A stretch of 64,000 bases of DNA from an uncultured Holophagaceae bacterium (GCA_903857495.1 CAIOFF010000005.1:62001-126000); one strand, 5' to 3'. Positions 42,241 to 51,271 are shown, numbered from the stretch's first letter. The notes: generated by a model from the sequence alone, not told the origin. Translations and numbers: made by a program.

Positions 42241-43401
42241 ATGAACCCAGCCATAAGCCGCACAGCCCTGGTGCTCTCCGGAGGCGGTGCCCGGGGCGCC
42301 TACCAGGTGGGCGTCCTGAAGGCGCTCGCGGAGCTGTTGCCCGAGGAGAAGACGCTCCCCTTCCCGATCCTCTGCGGCTCTTCCGCCGGGGCCATCAACG
42401 CCGCGGTCCTGGCCTGCCACGCCTCCCGATTCAAGGTCGGAGTCCGGCGCCTGGAGCAGGTCTGGGCGAACTTCACCAGCGACCAGATCTACCGCGCCGA
42501 TGCCTGGGGCATGACCCAGAACAGCCTGCGCTGGTTCGCCTCGCTGTTCCGCCCGCGCCGCCTCCCGCCCTCCCGCAGGTCCCTGCTGGACAACGCGCCC
42601 CTGCGGCGGCTGCTCAAGCGGATCATCCGCTTCGACCAGATCGAGTCGGCCCTGCGGCAGGGGCACCTCTTCGCCCTGTCCGTGACCTGCGCAGGCTACG
42701 GCTCGGGCGAGTCCGTGAGCTTCTTCGAGGGCCACCCGGAGCTCGCGTCCTGGCAGCGGTTCCGGCGCGCCGGGGCCCGCACCCGCATCGGCATCGATCA
42801 CCTGCTGGCCTCCAGTGCCATCCCCCTCCTCTTCCCAGCTGTGAAGATCCACCGGGAGTACTTCGGGGACGGCTCCGTGCGCTTCCTCGCCCCCGTCAGC
42901 CCGGCCCTGCACCTGGGGGCGGACCGCGTGATGATCATCGGAGTCGCCGGCACCGAGCGGGAGGAGCGCAAGGCCCTGGACGGCCACCGCTACCCCACCC
43001 TCGCGGAGATCGCCGGGCAGGTGCTGGACAGTGTCTTTGTCGATAGCCTCAGCAGCGACCTGGAGCAGCTCCAGCGCGTGAACCAGACCCTCGACAGGAT
43101 TCCGGAACACCTGCGGGGAGGCCTGGACCTGGGCCTGAAACCCATCGAGACCCTGGTGATCTCCCCGAGCCGGAATCTGGCCTCCCTCTCAGGCAAGCAC
43201 ACCCGGTCCCTGCCGCCGGTGGTGCGCTTCTTCTTCCGGCGGGCGGGCATCACCCACCGCACCGGGTCCGCGGTGCTGAGCTACCTGCTCTTCGAAGCCA
43301 GCTACACTCGGGAGCTCATCGCCCTCGGCCACGCCGACGCCATGCGGCAGAAGGACGAGATCCTGCGGTTCTTCCGCGCTGAAGCCCCGGGCAACAGCTA
43401 G
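42241..43401 (+). CDS. Patatin-like phospholipase
   Basis: Product of 386 residues. Oxyanion loop GGGARGAYQVGVLKAL near residue 14, nucleophile elbow GSSAGAIN near residue 51 (catalytic Ser) and the dyad Asp in FGDGSVRF near residue 208 (DG in place of the usual DGG/A). No signal peptide, so an intracellular lipid acyl hydrolase is likely. The stop codon shares CTAG with the stop of the convergent CBS gene. Confidence 0.9.
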   Translation: MNPAISRTALVLSGGGARGAYQVGVLKALAELLPEEKTLPFPILCGSSAGAINAAVLACHASRFKVGVRRLEQVWANFTSDQIYRADAWGMTQNSLRWFASLFRPRRLPPSRRSLLDNAPLRRLLKRIIRFDQIESALRQGHLFALSVTCAGYGSGESVSFFEGHPELASWQRFRRAGARTRIGIDHLLASSAIPLLFPAVKIHREYFGDGSVRFLAPVSPALHLGADRVMIIGVAGTEREERKALDGHRYPTLAEIAGQVLDSVFVDSLSSDLEQLQRVNQTLDRIPEHLRGGLDLGLKPIETLVISPSRNLASLSGKHTRSLPPVVRFFFRRAGITHRTGSAVLSYLLFEASYTRELIALGHADAMRQKDEILRFFRAEAPGNS

Positions 43402-43826
43402 TTCTGGATGTAGTGCACCAGCTGCTCGATGGTGAACTTCTGGTCGGAGATGGTCTCCTTGACCAGGTCGCCGATGGAGAGGATGCCGAGCACTTCGTCC
43501 TTGTCGTTGATCACCGGCAGGTGGCGCACGTGCCGCTCGGTCATGAGGGCCATGCACTCCTGGACGGTCTGGGAGAGGGTCACGCAGCTGAGCTTCTCGC
43601 TCATGATCTCGCGCACCAGCGTATCCCTGGAGGCCTTGCCCTTGAGGATGATCTTGCGGGCGTAGTCGCGCTCGGAGAAGAGCCCCACGAGCCGTCCCTG
43701 GTCCAGCACCAGCAGGGCGCCGATGTCGAACTGGGCCAGCAGGGTCAGGGCCGCGAAGACGGTGTCATCAGGAGTCACGGTCACTGTGGCCGGTTTCTCT
43801 TCGATCAGCTGCTTCAGGGGTCGCAT
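43398..43826 (-). CDS. Two-CBS-domain protein
   Basis: Product of 142 residues consisting of a tandem CBS pair: TPDDTVFAALTLLAQFDIGALLVLDQGRLVGLFSERDY and SQTVQECMALMTERHVRHLPVINDKDEVLGILSIGDLV. Stand-alone CBS pairs usually bind AMP, ATP or related nucleotides and modulate partner proteins. Its stop overlaps by four bases the stop of the convergent patatin gene. No partner can be deduced. Confidence 0.92.
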   Translation of the reverse strand: MRPLKQLIEEKPATVTVTPDDTVFAALTLLAQFDIGALLVLDQGRLVGLFSERDYARKIILKGKASRDTLVREIMSEKLSCVTLSQTVQECMALMTERHVRHLPVINDKDEVLGILSIGDLVKETISDQKFTIEQLVHYIQN

Positions 43827-44071
43827 GGGTGCCTCCGCTGCGTGTCATCGGGTGGGATCGCATTGATTCCGTGGCATGACTATAAGGCCAAGGCCGGAAA
43901 AGCAAAGCAGTGAAAGCAGGGGACCCTTCCTGCCCCCGACCGGGCAGCCCAAGTCCCGGGCCGGGAGCTGTCTGACACTCTGTCAAGATCGGGGCCGCCA
44001 GCCCCGTTTCGGATCGCTGTTTTACCAGGCCGGCGTTAACCTGATGCGCCGAATTCGTGCCGGAGAGCGCC

Positions 44072-45064
44072 ATGACCGTCAACCTGAAGGGCCGCAGCTT
44101 CCTCACCCTCCTGGACTTCACCCCGGCCGAGGTGCGCCACCTGCTGGACCTGGCCCGGGAGCTGAAGGCCAAGAAGCGGGCCGGCACCCACGCCCCACTG
44201 CTCCGGGGTAAGAACATCGTGCTGCTCTTCGAGAAGGCCAGCACCCGCACCCGCTGCGCCTTCGAGGTGGCAGCCCTGGATGAGGGCGCCCACGTCACCT
44301 ACCTGGACCCCGCCGGCTCCCAGGTGGGCAAGAAGGAGTCCATCGAGGACAGCGCCAAGGTGCTGGGCCGCTTCTACGACGGCATCGAGTACCGGGGCTT
44401 CAGCCAGGCGGTGGTGGAGTCCCTGGCCCGGCACAGCGGCGTGCCCGTCTGGAACGGCCTCACGGACACGGACCATCCGACGCAGATCCTGGCGGACTTC
44501 CTGACCCTGGAGGAGCACATCGCCAAGCCCCTGTCCGCCATGAAGCTGGTGTTCTGCGGGGACATCCGCAACAACATGAGCTACGCCCTGATGTTCGGCG
44601 CCGCCAAGACCGGTATGCACCTGGTGGTCCTGGGACCGCAGGCGCTGGCGCCGGATCCCGCGGTGCTGGCCGCGGCCCGGAAGGCGGGGGAGGAGACCGG
44701 CGCCGTCATCGAGGTCTCGGACGACCCGGACACCGCTCTGCCCGGCGCCGACGCCCTCTACACGGACGTCTGGGCCAGCATGGGCGAGGAGGCCCTGATC
44801 CCCGAGCGCGTGCAGCTGCTGAGCCCCTTCAAGGTCACCCTCGAGCTGCTCCGGAAGACCGGCAACCCGGCCGTGAAGTTCCTCCACTGCCTGCCGGCCT
44901 TCCACGACTTCGAGACCAAGCTGGCCAAGGAGCAGATGGCCCTGGGCCACGACATCCGGGAGGTCACGGATGAGGCCTTCCGCAGCGCCCACAGCATCGT
45001 CTTCGACGAGGCCGAGAACCGCCTGCACACGATCAAGGCGGTGATGGTGGCGACACTCGTCTAG
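44072..45064 (+). CDS. argF: Ornithine carbamoyltransferase
   Basis: Product of 330 residues from the ATG at 44072 (GGAG upstream; an in-frame GTG at 44057 was rejected). Carbamoyl-phosphate loop FEKASTRTRCAFEVA near residue 50, NGLTDTDHPTQILADF, and the ornithine motif HCLPAFHD near residue 268 identify OTC rather than aspartate transcarbamoylase. It makes citrulline in arginine synthesis. A monocistronic unit by its surroundings; a 15-bp hairpin follows. Confidence 0.95.
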   Translation: MTVNLKGRSFLTLLDFTPAEVRHLLDLARELKAKKRAGTHAPLLRGKNIVLLFEKASTRTRCAFEVAALDEGAHVTYLDPAGSQVGKKESIEDSAKVLGRFYDGIEYRGFSQAVVESLARHSGVPVWNGLTDTDHPTQILADFLTLEEHIAKPLSAMKLVFCGDIRNNMSYALMFGAAKTGMHLVVLGPQALAPDPAVLAAARKAGEETGAVIEVSDDPDTALPGADALYTDVWASMGEEALIPERVQLLSPFKVTLELLRKTGNPAVKFLHCLPAFHDFETKLAKEQMALGHDIREVTDEAFRSAHSIVFDEAENRLHTIKAVMVATLV

Positions 45065-45077
45065 GTTTGTCCCGCCA

Positions 45078-45109
45078 AGAGAATTGGCCCCGCACGGGGC
45101 CAATTCTCT
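45078..45109 (+). terminator. 15-bp hairpin after argF
   Basis: AGAGAATTGGCCCCG (45078-45092) pairs perfectly with CGGGGCCAATTCTCT (45095-45109). The following bases (CTGTGAAC) are not T-rich, but the AT-rich outer part of the stem and the position 13 bp after argF support a terminator. Confidence 0.75.
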
Positions 45110-45154
45110 CTGTGAACTGCTATGGTAGGGACCACCTACCCCAAGGAGTTTCTT

Positions 45155-45652
45155 ATGCGCTTGCTTCGCTTGCTTGCTCTCCCTGTACTCGCGACCCTTT
45201 CCCTGGCGGCGGAGGAGTCCGCGCTGTCCGGCACCTGGGTCCAGGCTCGGGCCGATGACGTGGTGGCGGCGGTGAACGCCACCGTGGCCGACATGAACTT
45301 CATCAAGCGCCCCATCGCCCGCGCCAAGCTGGTCCGCCTGAACCCGGTCTACAAGAAGGCGATCATCGCCATCTCGGACAAGGAGACCCTGGTGAAGTTC
45401 GACGACCGGGACGTCATCCCCATGCCTCCCGGCGGCCGGCCCGGCCCCTGGACCCGCGAGGACGGCGACAAGTTCATGGTGGCCGCCCAGGTGTCCAAGG
45501 ATCAGCTGATCCAGACCTTCAAGAACGACGAGGGCGAGCGCACCAACATCTTCAAGCTGAGCGCCGACGGCAAGACCCTCACCATGAACGCCACCGTGAA
45601 GAGCCCCCAGCTGCCCAGGCCGCTGACCTACTCCATCAGCTTCAGCCGCTAG
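45155..45652 (+). CDS. Small secreted protein of unknown function
   Basis: Product of 165 residues from the ATG at 45155, preceded by a textbook AAGGAG. A Sec signal peptide (MRLLRLLALPVLATLSLAA) is followed by a beta-rich, Lys/Asp-rich domain beginning SALSGTWV, a pattern seen in lipocalin-like small secreted proteins. No conserved catalytic motif was recognised. The stop codon is one base from that of the convergent phosphatase gene. Confidence 0.75.
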   Translation: MRLLRLLALPVLATLSLAAEESALSGTWVQARADDVVAAVNATVADMNFIKRPIARAKLVRLNPVYKKAIIAISDKETLVKFDDRDVIPMPPGGRPGPWTREDGDKFMVAAQVSKDQLIQTFKNDEGERTNIFKLSADGKTLTMNATVKSPQLPRPLTYSISFSR

Positions 45653-45653
45653 G

Positions 45654-47003
45654 TCACTTCGTCAGCGTGATGGCGTCCAGCTCGCGCCCCTGGGTGTCGA
45701 GCTGGCGCAGCCTCAGTTTCTTCGCTTCCACGTCCAGGACCGTGAAGGAGTGCTGGTCGGCGATGAAGGCGCGGGTCCAGGGCTGCCAGCTGGTTCGGAC
45801 ATCCGTCTGCCAGCGGTCGTAGAGGTCGGCGCCCCCCGCCCCGGTGACGATGTGGATGATGCCCCTGGGCCGGGTGCGGGTCCTGCCGTCAAAGGTCTCG
45901 TCCACGGTGAAGGTCCCTTCCACCGCCTTGCCGCGGGGCCCGATCTTCGTGGGAACGAAGCTCAGCGGCGCCGTGCGCTGGTAGTTGTGGACGTGCCCCG
46001 CGAAGACCAGGGCCACGCCGTGCTTCTCAAAGAGCGGGCTGAGGGGGCGCAGCCACTGGTCGTCGAGGTGGGTCCGCGAGCTCTGGAACAGCGGGTGGTG
46101 GACGGCCACGATGCGCCAGGCCGCGCCCCTGGCGGCCTTCAGGTCCGCCTCCAGCCAGGCCTTCAGCGCGGGGCTGTCCCAGTCCACGTAGGGGTTCGAG
46201 TCCAGCACGGTCCAGTGCACCGGGCCCCAGTCGAAGCTGTAGCTGGCCATGCGCGGAAAGGCCGGACCCGCCGCGGCGACGATGGCGTCGTGGAGGCCCG
46301 CCTTGACGGGCGCGGCCCCGGGCTCCCCGGGCTTGAGCGCCGGTCCATTCAGAGGCAGCGACCAGTAGGCGTAGTAGGCCGACGCATCCTCGAAGCCCGG
46401 GAAGGGCGCGTCGTGGTTGCCGGGCAGGCCCAGGAAGGGCACCTTCGCCATCAGCTCGCTCGCCCCGTGGTAGACCGCGAAGAAGTTCGGCCGATACTCC
46501 GAGGCCCGGCCCCGGCCATAGACCAGGTCCCCCACCATGAAGACCATGTCCGGCTGCTCGGCGGCGAAGGCCTTGGCGACGGCCATCTGGTTGGCGGAGC
46601 CGTCCCCCGCGTCACCGAGGAGGACCAGGCGGTGCGCCCCGGCCTTGCGGGTCCGGGCCTCGGCCTCGAAGACCACGGCCCCGTCCCGCTTCACGCGGTA
46701 GGGCACCTGGGCCCCGGGGGGCAGGTCCCGCAGGGTGGCGCGGCAGATGCGGTGGGGCGGCAGGGGCGGCGCGGCCAGGCGGCGCTGCGTGACCGGCGCC
46801 TGCGGCACCCAGCGCTTGCCGAGGCGCACTTCCACGGTCCAGGCCTCGTCGCGGTCCGCGGTGTGCCACAGCAGGTCCAGGCGCTCCCGGGCGGCGGGGA
46901 CCGGCGCATCCCCGAGCTGCAGGTAGGGCTTCACCAGGAAGGCCTCCTGGGCACTGAGCCCCAGGGCGAGACAGGCGGTGAGGAGGGCGGTTCCGAGGCG
47001 CAT
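45654..47003 (-). CDS. Secreted purple-acid-phosphatase-like metallophosphoesterase
   Basis: Product of 449 residues from the ATG at 47003, which starts a signal peptide (MRLGTALLTACLALGLSAQ); longer in-frame starts were rejected. A fibronectin-III-like N-domain (about 25-120) is followed by the calcineurin-type core: LLGDAGDGSAN, FMVGDLVYG, GLPGNHDA, AVHHPLFQS and FAGHVHNYQR, which supply the dinuclear metal ligands. Such enzymes hydrolyse phosphomonoesters outside the cytoplasm. Downstream of repeat copy B by gene orientation. Confidence 0.88.
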   Translation of the reverse strand: MRLGTALLTACLALGLSAQEAFLVKPYLQLGDAPVPAARERLDLLWHTADRDEAWTVEVRLGKRWVPQAPVTQRRLAAPPLPPHRICRATLRDLPPGAQVPYRVKRDGAVVFEAEARTRKAGAHRLVLLGDAGDGSANQMAVAKAFAAEQPDMVFMVGDLVYGRGRASEYRPNFFAVYHGASELMAKVPFLGLPGNHDAPFPGFEDASAYYAYWSLPLNGPALKPGEPGAAPVKAGLHDAIVAAAGPAFPRMASYSFDWGPVHWTVLDSNPYVDWDSPALKAWLEADLKAARGAAWRIVAVHHPLFQSSRTHLDDQWLRPLSPLFEKHGVALVFAGHVHNYQRTAPLSFVPTKIGPRGKAVEGTFTVDETFDGRTRTRPRGIIHIVTGAGGADLYDRWQTDVRTSWQPWTRAFIADQHSFTVLDVEAKKLRLRQLDTQGRELDAITLTK

Positions 47004-47125
47004 TCCGTCAGTATCCCAGCTTGCCCCGCGTGTCAGCGCAAGCGATGCAGTGCCTAAAAGAAGGAACGCCAAGGAGGGCGGTGATGAAAGGAGTGGTCCA
47101 CACAGGCCCAGGCAGAACAAGGATC

Positions 47126-47512
47126 AGCCACCGATGAACACCGAAAAGAGCTGATGAACACCGATAACTGCAGCTAGCTTCGGGTCACACCCGAGACCCG
47201 CCAACTCGGGCATTCAAGGATCTCCACGAAGGGCACGAAGGCGCGTTCATCGCGCCGACAGGGCATCTGGGCCTGCGGCCCCCGGTCGCGTACGACCGGC
47301 CAAGGGGGCGGCGGCTGGAACGGCTTCGAGGGGCCGCAGCCAGCCGCCGCCCCCTTGGAGATGCCCGAAGTGGGTCAGGGCGCATTCGTGTCCTCTCTTC
47401 GCCCGCAGGGCGTCTTCGTGGACTTCGTGGAGGGCATTTCAGCGGGGTAAGGCCGGTGACTCGGTTGTTTTTATCGGTGTTCATCGTTTTCAATCGGTGT
47501 TCATCGGTGGCT
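47126..47512. repeat. Composite palindromic repeat element, copy B, with perfect 19-bp terminal inverted repeats
   Basis: AGCCACCGATGAACACCGA at 47126-47144 is perfectly inverted at 47494-47512. Inside are inverted TCCACGAAG-type words (about 47222-47240 and 47411-47431). A core is shared with copy A: TCATCGCGCCGACAGGGCAT and CCGGTCG-CGTA-CGACCGG (the loop differs from copy A while the stem is kept). An extra hairpin with a 19-bp perfect stem (CCAAGGGGGCGGCGGCTGG, 47300-47318 with 47340-47358) is absent from copy A. No transposase and no clear target duplication. It accounts for most of the 546-bp gap between the phosphatase and EamA genes. Confidence 0.82.
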
Positions 47513-47549
47513 AAAGCCCGTATCGATGAAACCCGATCGCAGCTCACCC

Positions 47550-48437
47550 TTAACGCAGGCCCACCACCAGGGCCACGCCGAGGGTCAGCAGGCCCACGGC
47601 CGCCCACTTGCGGCCGTCGAGCAGCTCGCCGAAAACGAAGCGGCCCAGGACCACGGCGCTGGTCATGCCGATGCCGCGCTTGACAACCTCGATGAAGCCG
47701 ATGGGAGCCCAGCGGAAGGCCTCGATCTGCACCGCCAGGGCCGCCGCGCCGAGGGCCACCGCGGTCCCGGCCAGCAGGGGCTGCGTGACCAGCGGGCGCG
47801 CCGCCGCCACGAAGGCCTGGACCTGCCCGCGGAGGACGGCCCGGAGCAGCAGCAGACCCGCCACCGCGGCGGTGACCGCCGGGGCGTACCAGGAGCCCGC
47901 GCCCCGGGACACGGCCAGCTGATCCAACACGCTGGTGCAGCTCCAGAGCAGCGCCACCAGGGCCATGCGGCGCACCCCGGGCTCCCGCACCGAGACCGCC
48001 AGCCCACGCCAGGCGCCGCCGCCCATGCCCAGGACCACCGCGCCGAGCACCACCAGGGCGGCCCCGGCGTACTGGGCGGACCCCGGCGCCTGGCCCCGGA
48101 AGAGCCAGGCCAGAGTGGTGGACAGCACCGGCGTGAAGCTCAGCAGGGGAATGGTGAGGCTCATGGGCGACAGGCGCAGGGCATCCAGGAACAGGACCAG
48201 CGCCAGGGCGTTCAGCAGGGCGGAACCCAGCAGCGGCGAGACCGCGGCCAGGGGCAGGCCCAGAGGCTCTCGGGAGGCGGCCCAGAGCGCCAGCAGCGGC
48301 GCCTGCGCAAGGGGCAGCAGCAGGCCGAGGTGGACCGGGGACACGTCCCGCGCCAGCCGCTTGCGGAGGGCATCGAAGATCGCCCAGCTCAAGGCCGCGG
48401 CAAGGGTGAAGGCCAGGCCGATCCCGGTTATGGGCAT
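47550..48437 (-). CDS. EamA/DMT-family transporter
   Basis: Product of 295 residues with ten predicted membrane segments in two EamA repeats (LAAALSWAIFDALRKRLA; LTIPLLSFTPVLSTTLAWLF; VVKRGIGMTSAVVLGRFVFGE). These exporters move small metabolites; the substrate is unknown. It begins 12 bp after the nuoF stop on the same strand, so it may be read with nuoEF. Confidence 0.88.
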   Translation of the reverse strand: MPITGIGLAFTLAAALSWAIFDALRKRLARDVSPVHLGLLLPLAQAPLLALWAASREPLGLPLAAVSPLLGSALLNALALVLFLDALRLSPMSLTIPLLSFTPVLSTTLAWLFRGQAPGSAQYAGAALVVLGAVVLGMGGGAWRGLAVSVREPGVRRMALVALLWSCTSVLDQLAVSRGAGSWYAPAVTAAVAGLLLLRAVLRGQVQAFVAAARPLVTQPLLAGTAVALGAAALAVQIEAFRWAPIGFIEVVKRGIGMTSAVVLGRFVFGELLDGRKWAAVGLLTLGVALVVGLR

Positions 48438-48449
48438 GGAGACATCAGC

Positions 48450-49820
48450 CTAGTGGGCGCCCACGCTGCTCAGCAGCTTGGACCCCTGGGCGTAGCAGGT
48501 CTTGTGGATGATGTGATGCTCGAACTCGTGCCGGAACTTCTGCAGGGCAGAGTCCATGGGGCCGCAGGCGGCGTCGCCCAGGGGACACAGCGTGCGCATC
48601 CCGATCCGGGGTGTGAGGCTGGCCAGCAGGTCCAGGTCTTCCATGCGGCCCTGGCCGTGCTCGATGCGGTGCAGGATCAGCTGCATCCAGTTGCAGCCTT
48701 CGCGGCAGGGGGTGCACTGGCCGCAGCTCTCGTGGGCGTAGAAGCGGATCAGGCGCAGCGTGGCCTGGACGATGCAGACGGACTCGTCCATGACGATGAG
48801 GCCGCCGGACCCGCCCATGGAGCCCCGGGCCTTCAGGTTGTCGAAGTCCATGGGAACGTCGAAGTCCTTCTCGTCCAGCATCGGGCAGCTGGCGCCGCCA
48901 GGAATGATGGCCTTGATCTTCCGGCCGGTGCTGGAGCCGCCGGCCAGCTCTTCCACCAGGAAGTTCATGGGGGTGCCCATGGGCAGCTCGTAGATGCCCG
49001 GGCGCTTGACGTGGCCGCTGACGCCGAAGATGCGGGTGCCCGAGTTCTTGGGGCTGCCGATCTTGGCGTACTCGGCGCCGCCCATGCGCATGATCGGCGG
49101 CACGGCAGCGAGGGTCTCCACGTTGTTCACGGTGGTGGGCTGGCCGAAGGCGCCCTTGGCCGCCGGGAAGGGCGGCTTCACGCGGGGCTCGCCGCGGCGG
49201 CCTTCCAGGGAGTTCAGCAGGGCCGTTTCCTCGCCGCAGATGTAGGCGCCCGCGCCGCGATAGACCAGGATGTCGTAGTCCCAGCCGGTGCCAAGGATGT
49301 TCTTGCCGAGGTAGCCCGCGTCCCGGGCCTGCTGGAGCGCGGCCTCGAGCTTCTCGATGAGCCAGAGGAACTCGCCGCGGATGTAGACGTAGCCCATGGC
49401 GCACTGCATGGCCCAGCCGCCGATGATCATGCCCTCGATGAGCTGGTGGGGGTTGTATTCCAGGATGACGCGGTCCTTGAAGGTGCCGGGCTCGCCCTCG
49501 TCACCGTTGCACACCAGGTAGCGCGTGAGCTTCCGCTCCGGGGTGTCCTTGGGCATGAAGGACCACTTCAGGCCCGCCGGGAAGCCCGCGCCACCACGGC
49601 CCCGGAGGCCGGAGGCCTTGACCTCGTCGGTCACCGCCACGGGCTCCATCTGGAGCGCCTTGCGCATGGCCACGTAGCCCTCGTGCTGCTGCTCGTAGAC
49701 CGGCAGGTGCCAGTTGTTCAGGTCGCCCGCGCCGCGGAGCAGCAGGTTCGGGAACTTCTCCGAGCCGAAGCCGGGGAAGGTGTAGGTGTGGTGATCGGGC
49801 TTTGTTCGGATGGCGACCAT
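48450..49820 (-). CDS. nuoF: NADH-quinone oxidoreductase subunit F
   Basis: Product of 456 residues. FMN/NADH region GRGGAGFPAGLKWSFMP, NGDEGEPGTFKDR, ICGEETALLNSLEGRRGEPR, and the [4Fe-4S] N3 ligands in SCGQCTPCREG with the fourth Cys in LCPLGDAAC. It oxidises NADH in complex I or in an NADH-dependent hydrogenase-type module. It follows nuoE by about 100 bp. No nuoG follows: the next gene is an EamA transporter. Confidence 0.95.
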   Translation of the reverse strand: MVAIRTKPDHHTYTFPGFGSEKFPNLLLRGAGDLNNWHLPVYEQQHEGYVAMRKALQMEPVAVTDEVKASGLRGRGGAGFPAGLKWSFMPKDTPERKLTRYLVCNGDEGEPGTFKDRVILEYNPHQLIEGMIIGGWAMQCAMGYVYIRGEFLWLIEKLEAALQQARDAGYLGKNILGTGWDYDILVYRGAGAYICGEETALLNSLEGRRGEPRVKPPFPAAKGAFGQPTTVNNVETLAAVPPIMRMGGAEYAKIGSPKNSGTRIFGVSGHVKRPGIYELPMGTPMNFLVEELAGGSSTGRKIKAIIPGGASCPMLDEKDFDVPMDFDNLKARGSMGGSGGLIVMDESVCIVQATLRLIRFYAHESCGQCTPCREGCNWMQLILHRIEHGQGRMEDLDLLASLTPRIGMRTLCPLGDAACGPMDSALQKFRHEFEHHIIHKTCYAQGSKLLSSVGAH

Positions 49821-49922
49821 GCGACTACCTCGAGAGGCTGCGAATACGGCTTTGCCGGATGAGTAGCGGGGGCATGGAGGAACATCGCAAGCGAAGCGCG
49901 CAGGCAGTTCCCCCAGACAGCA

Positions 49923-50498
49923 TTAGTAGCCCCAGGGACGGTACTCGCCCCGCTTGCAGGCTTCCATGACCTCGACGAGCTTGTCCTCGTTCACCAGCTC
50001 GTCGTAGACGTCCTGGTTCACCTGGACGCAGGGGGCCACCCCGCAGCCGGCCAGGCACTCCACCTCCTCGACGCTCCACAGCCCGTCGGGGCTGGGGCCC
50101 TGGCCGGGCTTCACGCCGGTGCGCTCGCAGACCTTCTCGAGCAGCTGGGCCGCGCCGCGCAGGGCGCAGCTGATGTTGGTGCAGACCTGGAAGTGGAACT
50201 TACCCACCGGGGCCTTCTGATACATGGTGTAGAAGGTCGCCACGCCGAAGACGTGGCCCTCGGGGATCCCGATGGCCGCGGCCACGGCCTTCATGGCCGC
50301 GAGGCTCACGAAGCCGAACTCCCGCTGGGCGATGTAGAGCGCCGGCAGCGTCGCGGCCAGCTTGTCCGGGTACTGCGCCATGATCGCGTGGATCTCGGCG
50401 ATGGCCTCGGGGCTGAACGTCTTCCGCTCGGATTCCGGCAACCGCTGGCCCGGGGCCAGAGGTTCGTTCGAGGTCTCGGGGGGGTGGGGATGATTCAT
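49923..50498 (-). CDS. nuoE: NADH-quinone oxidoreductase subunit E
   Basis: Product of 191 residues from the ATG at 50498. Thioredoxin-like [2Fe-2S] subunit with the ligands in VCTNISC and ECLAGC (N1a cluster); HVFGVATFYTMYQKAPVG is typical. Electron acceptor partner of NuoF. It lies between yceI and nuoF, separated from nuoABCD by yceI, marR and a hairpin-rich insertion. Confidence 0.94.
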   Translation of the reverse strand: MNHPHPPETSNEPLAPGQRLPESERKTFSPEAIAEIHAIMAQYPDKLAATLPALYIAQREFGFVSLAAMKAVAAAIGIPEGHVFGVATFYTMYQKAPVGKFHFQVCTNISCALRGAAQLLEKVCERTGVKPGQGPSPDGLWSVEEVECLAGCGVAPCVQVNQDVYDELVNEDKLVEVMEACKRGEYRPWGY

Positions 50499-50539
50499 GG
50501 GCGCGCTCGCATGAAGGCTCAGTTTAGCCCAAAGAGACT

Positions 50540-50571
50540 GGGAGGCACCGGGGTAAACCCCTGTGCCTCCC
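50540..50571 (-). terminator. Hairpin between yceI and nuoE
   Basis: GGGAGGCACCGGGG and CCCCTGTGCCTCCC (50540-50553, 50558-50571) pair at 13 of 14 positions around loop TAAA. It lies downstream of yceI and 42 bp upstream of nuoE. The T-tract is poor (TCTCTTTGG at a distance), so termination may be partial. Confidence 0.6.
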
Positions 50572-50633
50572 ATCACGATCAACCCCGGTCGTCGGATCGG
50601 GTCGGCGGCTTCACCGCCCCCAGTGGCCTTCCT

Positions 50634-51206
50634 TTACTTCTTGCCGGCCTCGATGTTGAGGCTGATGGCCACGTCATCGCCCAGGACGCCGGGGCCGTAC
50701 TTGATGCCGTAGTCGTTGCGGTTGATGGTCACGGCGCCGTCGATGAAGCCCGCGATCACGCTGCCGGGCTGCATGCCGGGCTGGGTGCCGGCGTTGGTGA
50801 TGGGGATGGTGATGCGCTTGGTCACGCCGCGCAGGGTGAAGTCACCGGTGACTTCGAGCTTGCCCTTGGCCACTTCCTTCACCGAGGTGCTCTTGAAGGT
50901 GATGGTGGGGAACTTCTCCACGTCGAAGAAATCGGGGCTCTTGAGGTGCTTGTCGCGACCCTCGTTGTCGGTGGCGATGCTGGCAGCCTCGATGGTCACC
51001 TCGACGCTGGACTTGCTCGCGTCCGCCGCGTCCACCTTGATGGTGCCGCTGAACTTGGCAAAGCGCCCGCTGGTCTTGGCCAGGAGGTGGCGGACCTTGA
51101 AGCTGACCTCGCTGTGGACGGGGTCGATCTTGTAGCTGTCCTGGGCCAGGGCCGGCAGGGCGGCGAGAGCGAGGATGGCAAGGGTCGTACGGAATGAGTG
51201 GCGCAT
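50634..51206 (-). CDS. YceI-family periplasmic protein
   Basis: Product of 190 residues from the ATG at 51206 (CAAGGAGG upstream). Signal peptide (MRHSFRTTLAILALAALPALAQ) and the lipocalin-like YceI barrel: YKIDPVHSEVSFKVRHLL, FSGTIKVD, TGDFTLRGVTKRITIPI. Members bind long isoprenoid chains such as polyprenyl phosphates or quinones in the periplasm. It is divergent from a MarR regulator, a common pairing, and shares an operator-like palindrome with it. Confidence 0.92.
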   Translation of the reverse strand: MRHSFRTTLAILALAALPALAQDSYKIDPVHSEVSFKVRHLLAKTSGRFAKFSGTIKVDAADASKSSVEVTIEAASIATDNEGRDKHLKSPDFFDVEKFPTITFKSTSVKEVAKGKLEVTGDFTLRGVTKRITIPITNAGTQPGMQPGSVIAGFIDGAVTINRNDYGIKYGPGVLGDDVAISLNIEAGKK

Positions 51207-51216
51207 CGGGCCTCCT

Positions 51217-51271
51217 TGAAATGGGTGTTTCACCATGTATTTCAGTCTAGGCCGTCTTTCTGGAGTTGCAA
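51217..51271. promoter_or_regulatory. yceI promoter with overlapping MarR-type palindrome
   Basis: On the minus strand TTGCAA (51271-51266) and TAGACT (51249-51244) are spaced 16 bp, upstream of yceI. Just downstream lies TGAAAT (51217-51222) inverted as ATTTCA (51239-51244), with GGTG-TTT-CACC at its centre (51224-51234). This position over the transcription start would suit repression by the divergently encoded MarR protein. Confidence 0.4.

Noticed and set aside
47526-49862. 778-residue plus-strand frame opposite EamA and nuoF
   Set aside because: Covers two well-supported minus-strand genes; no domain content.
49825-50079. 84-residue frame between nuoE and nuoF
   Set aside because: Mostly an out-of-frame reading of nuoE; no ribosome site and no similarity to known small Nuo-associated proteins.
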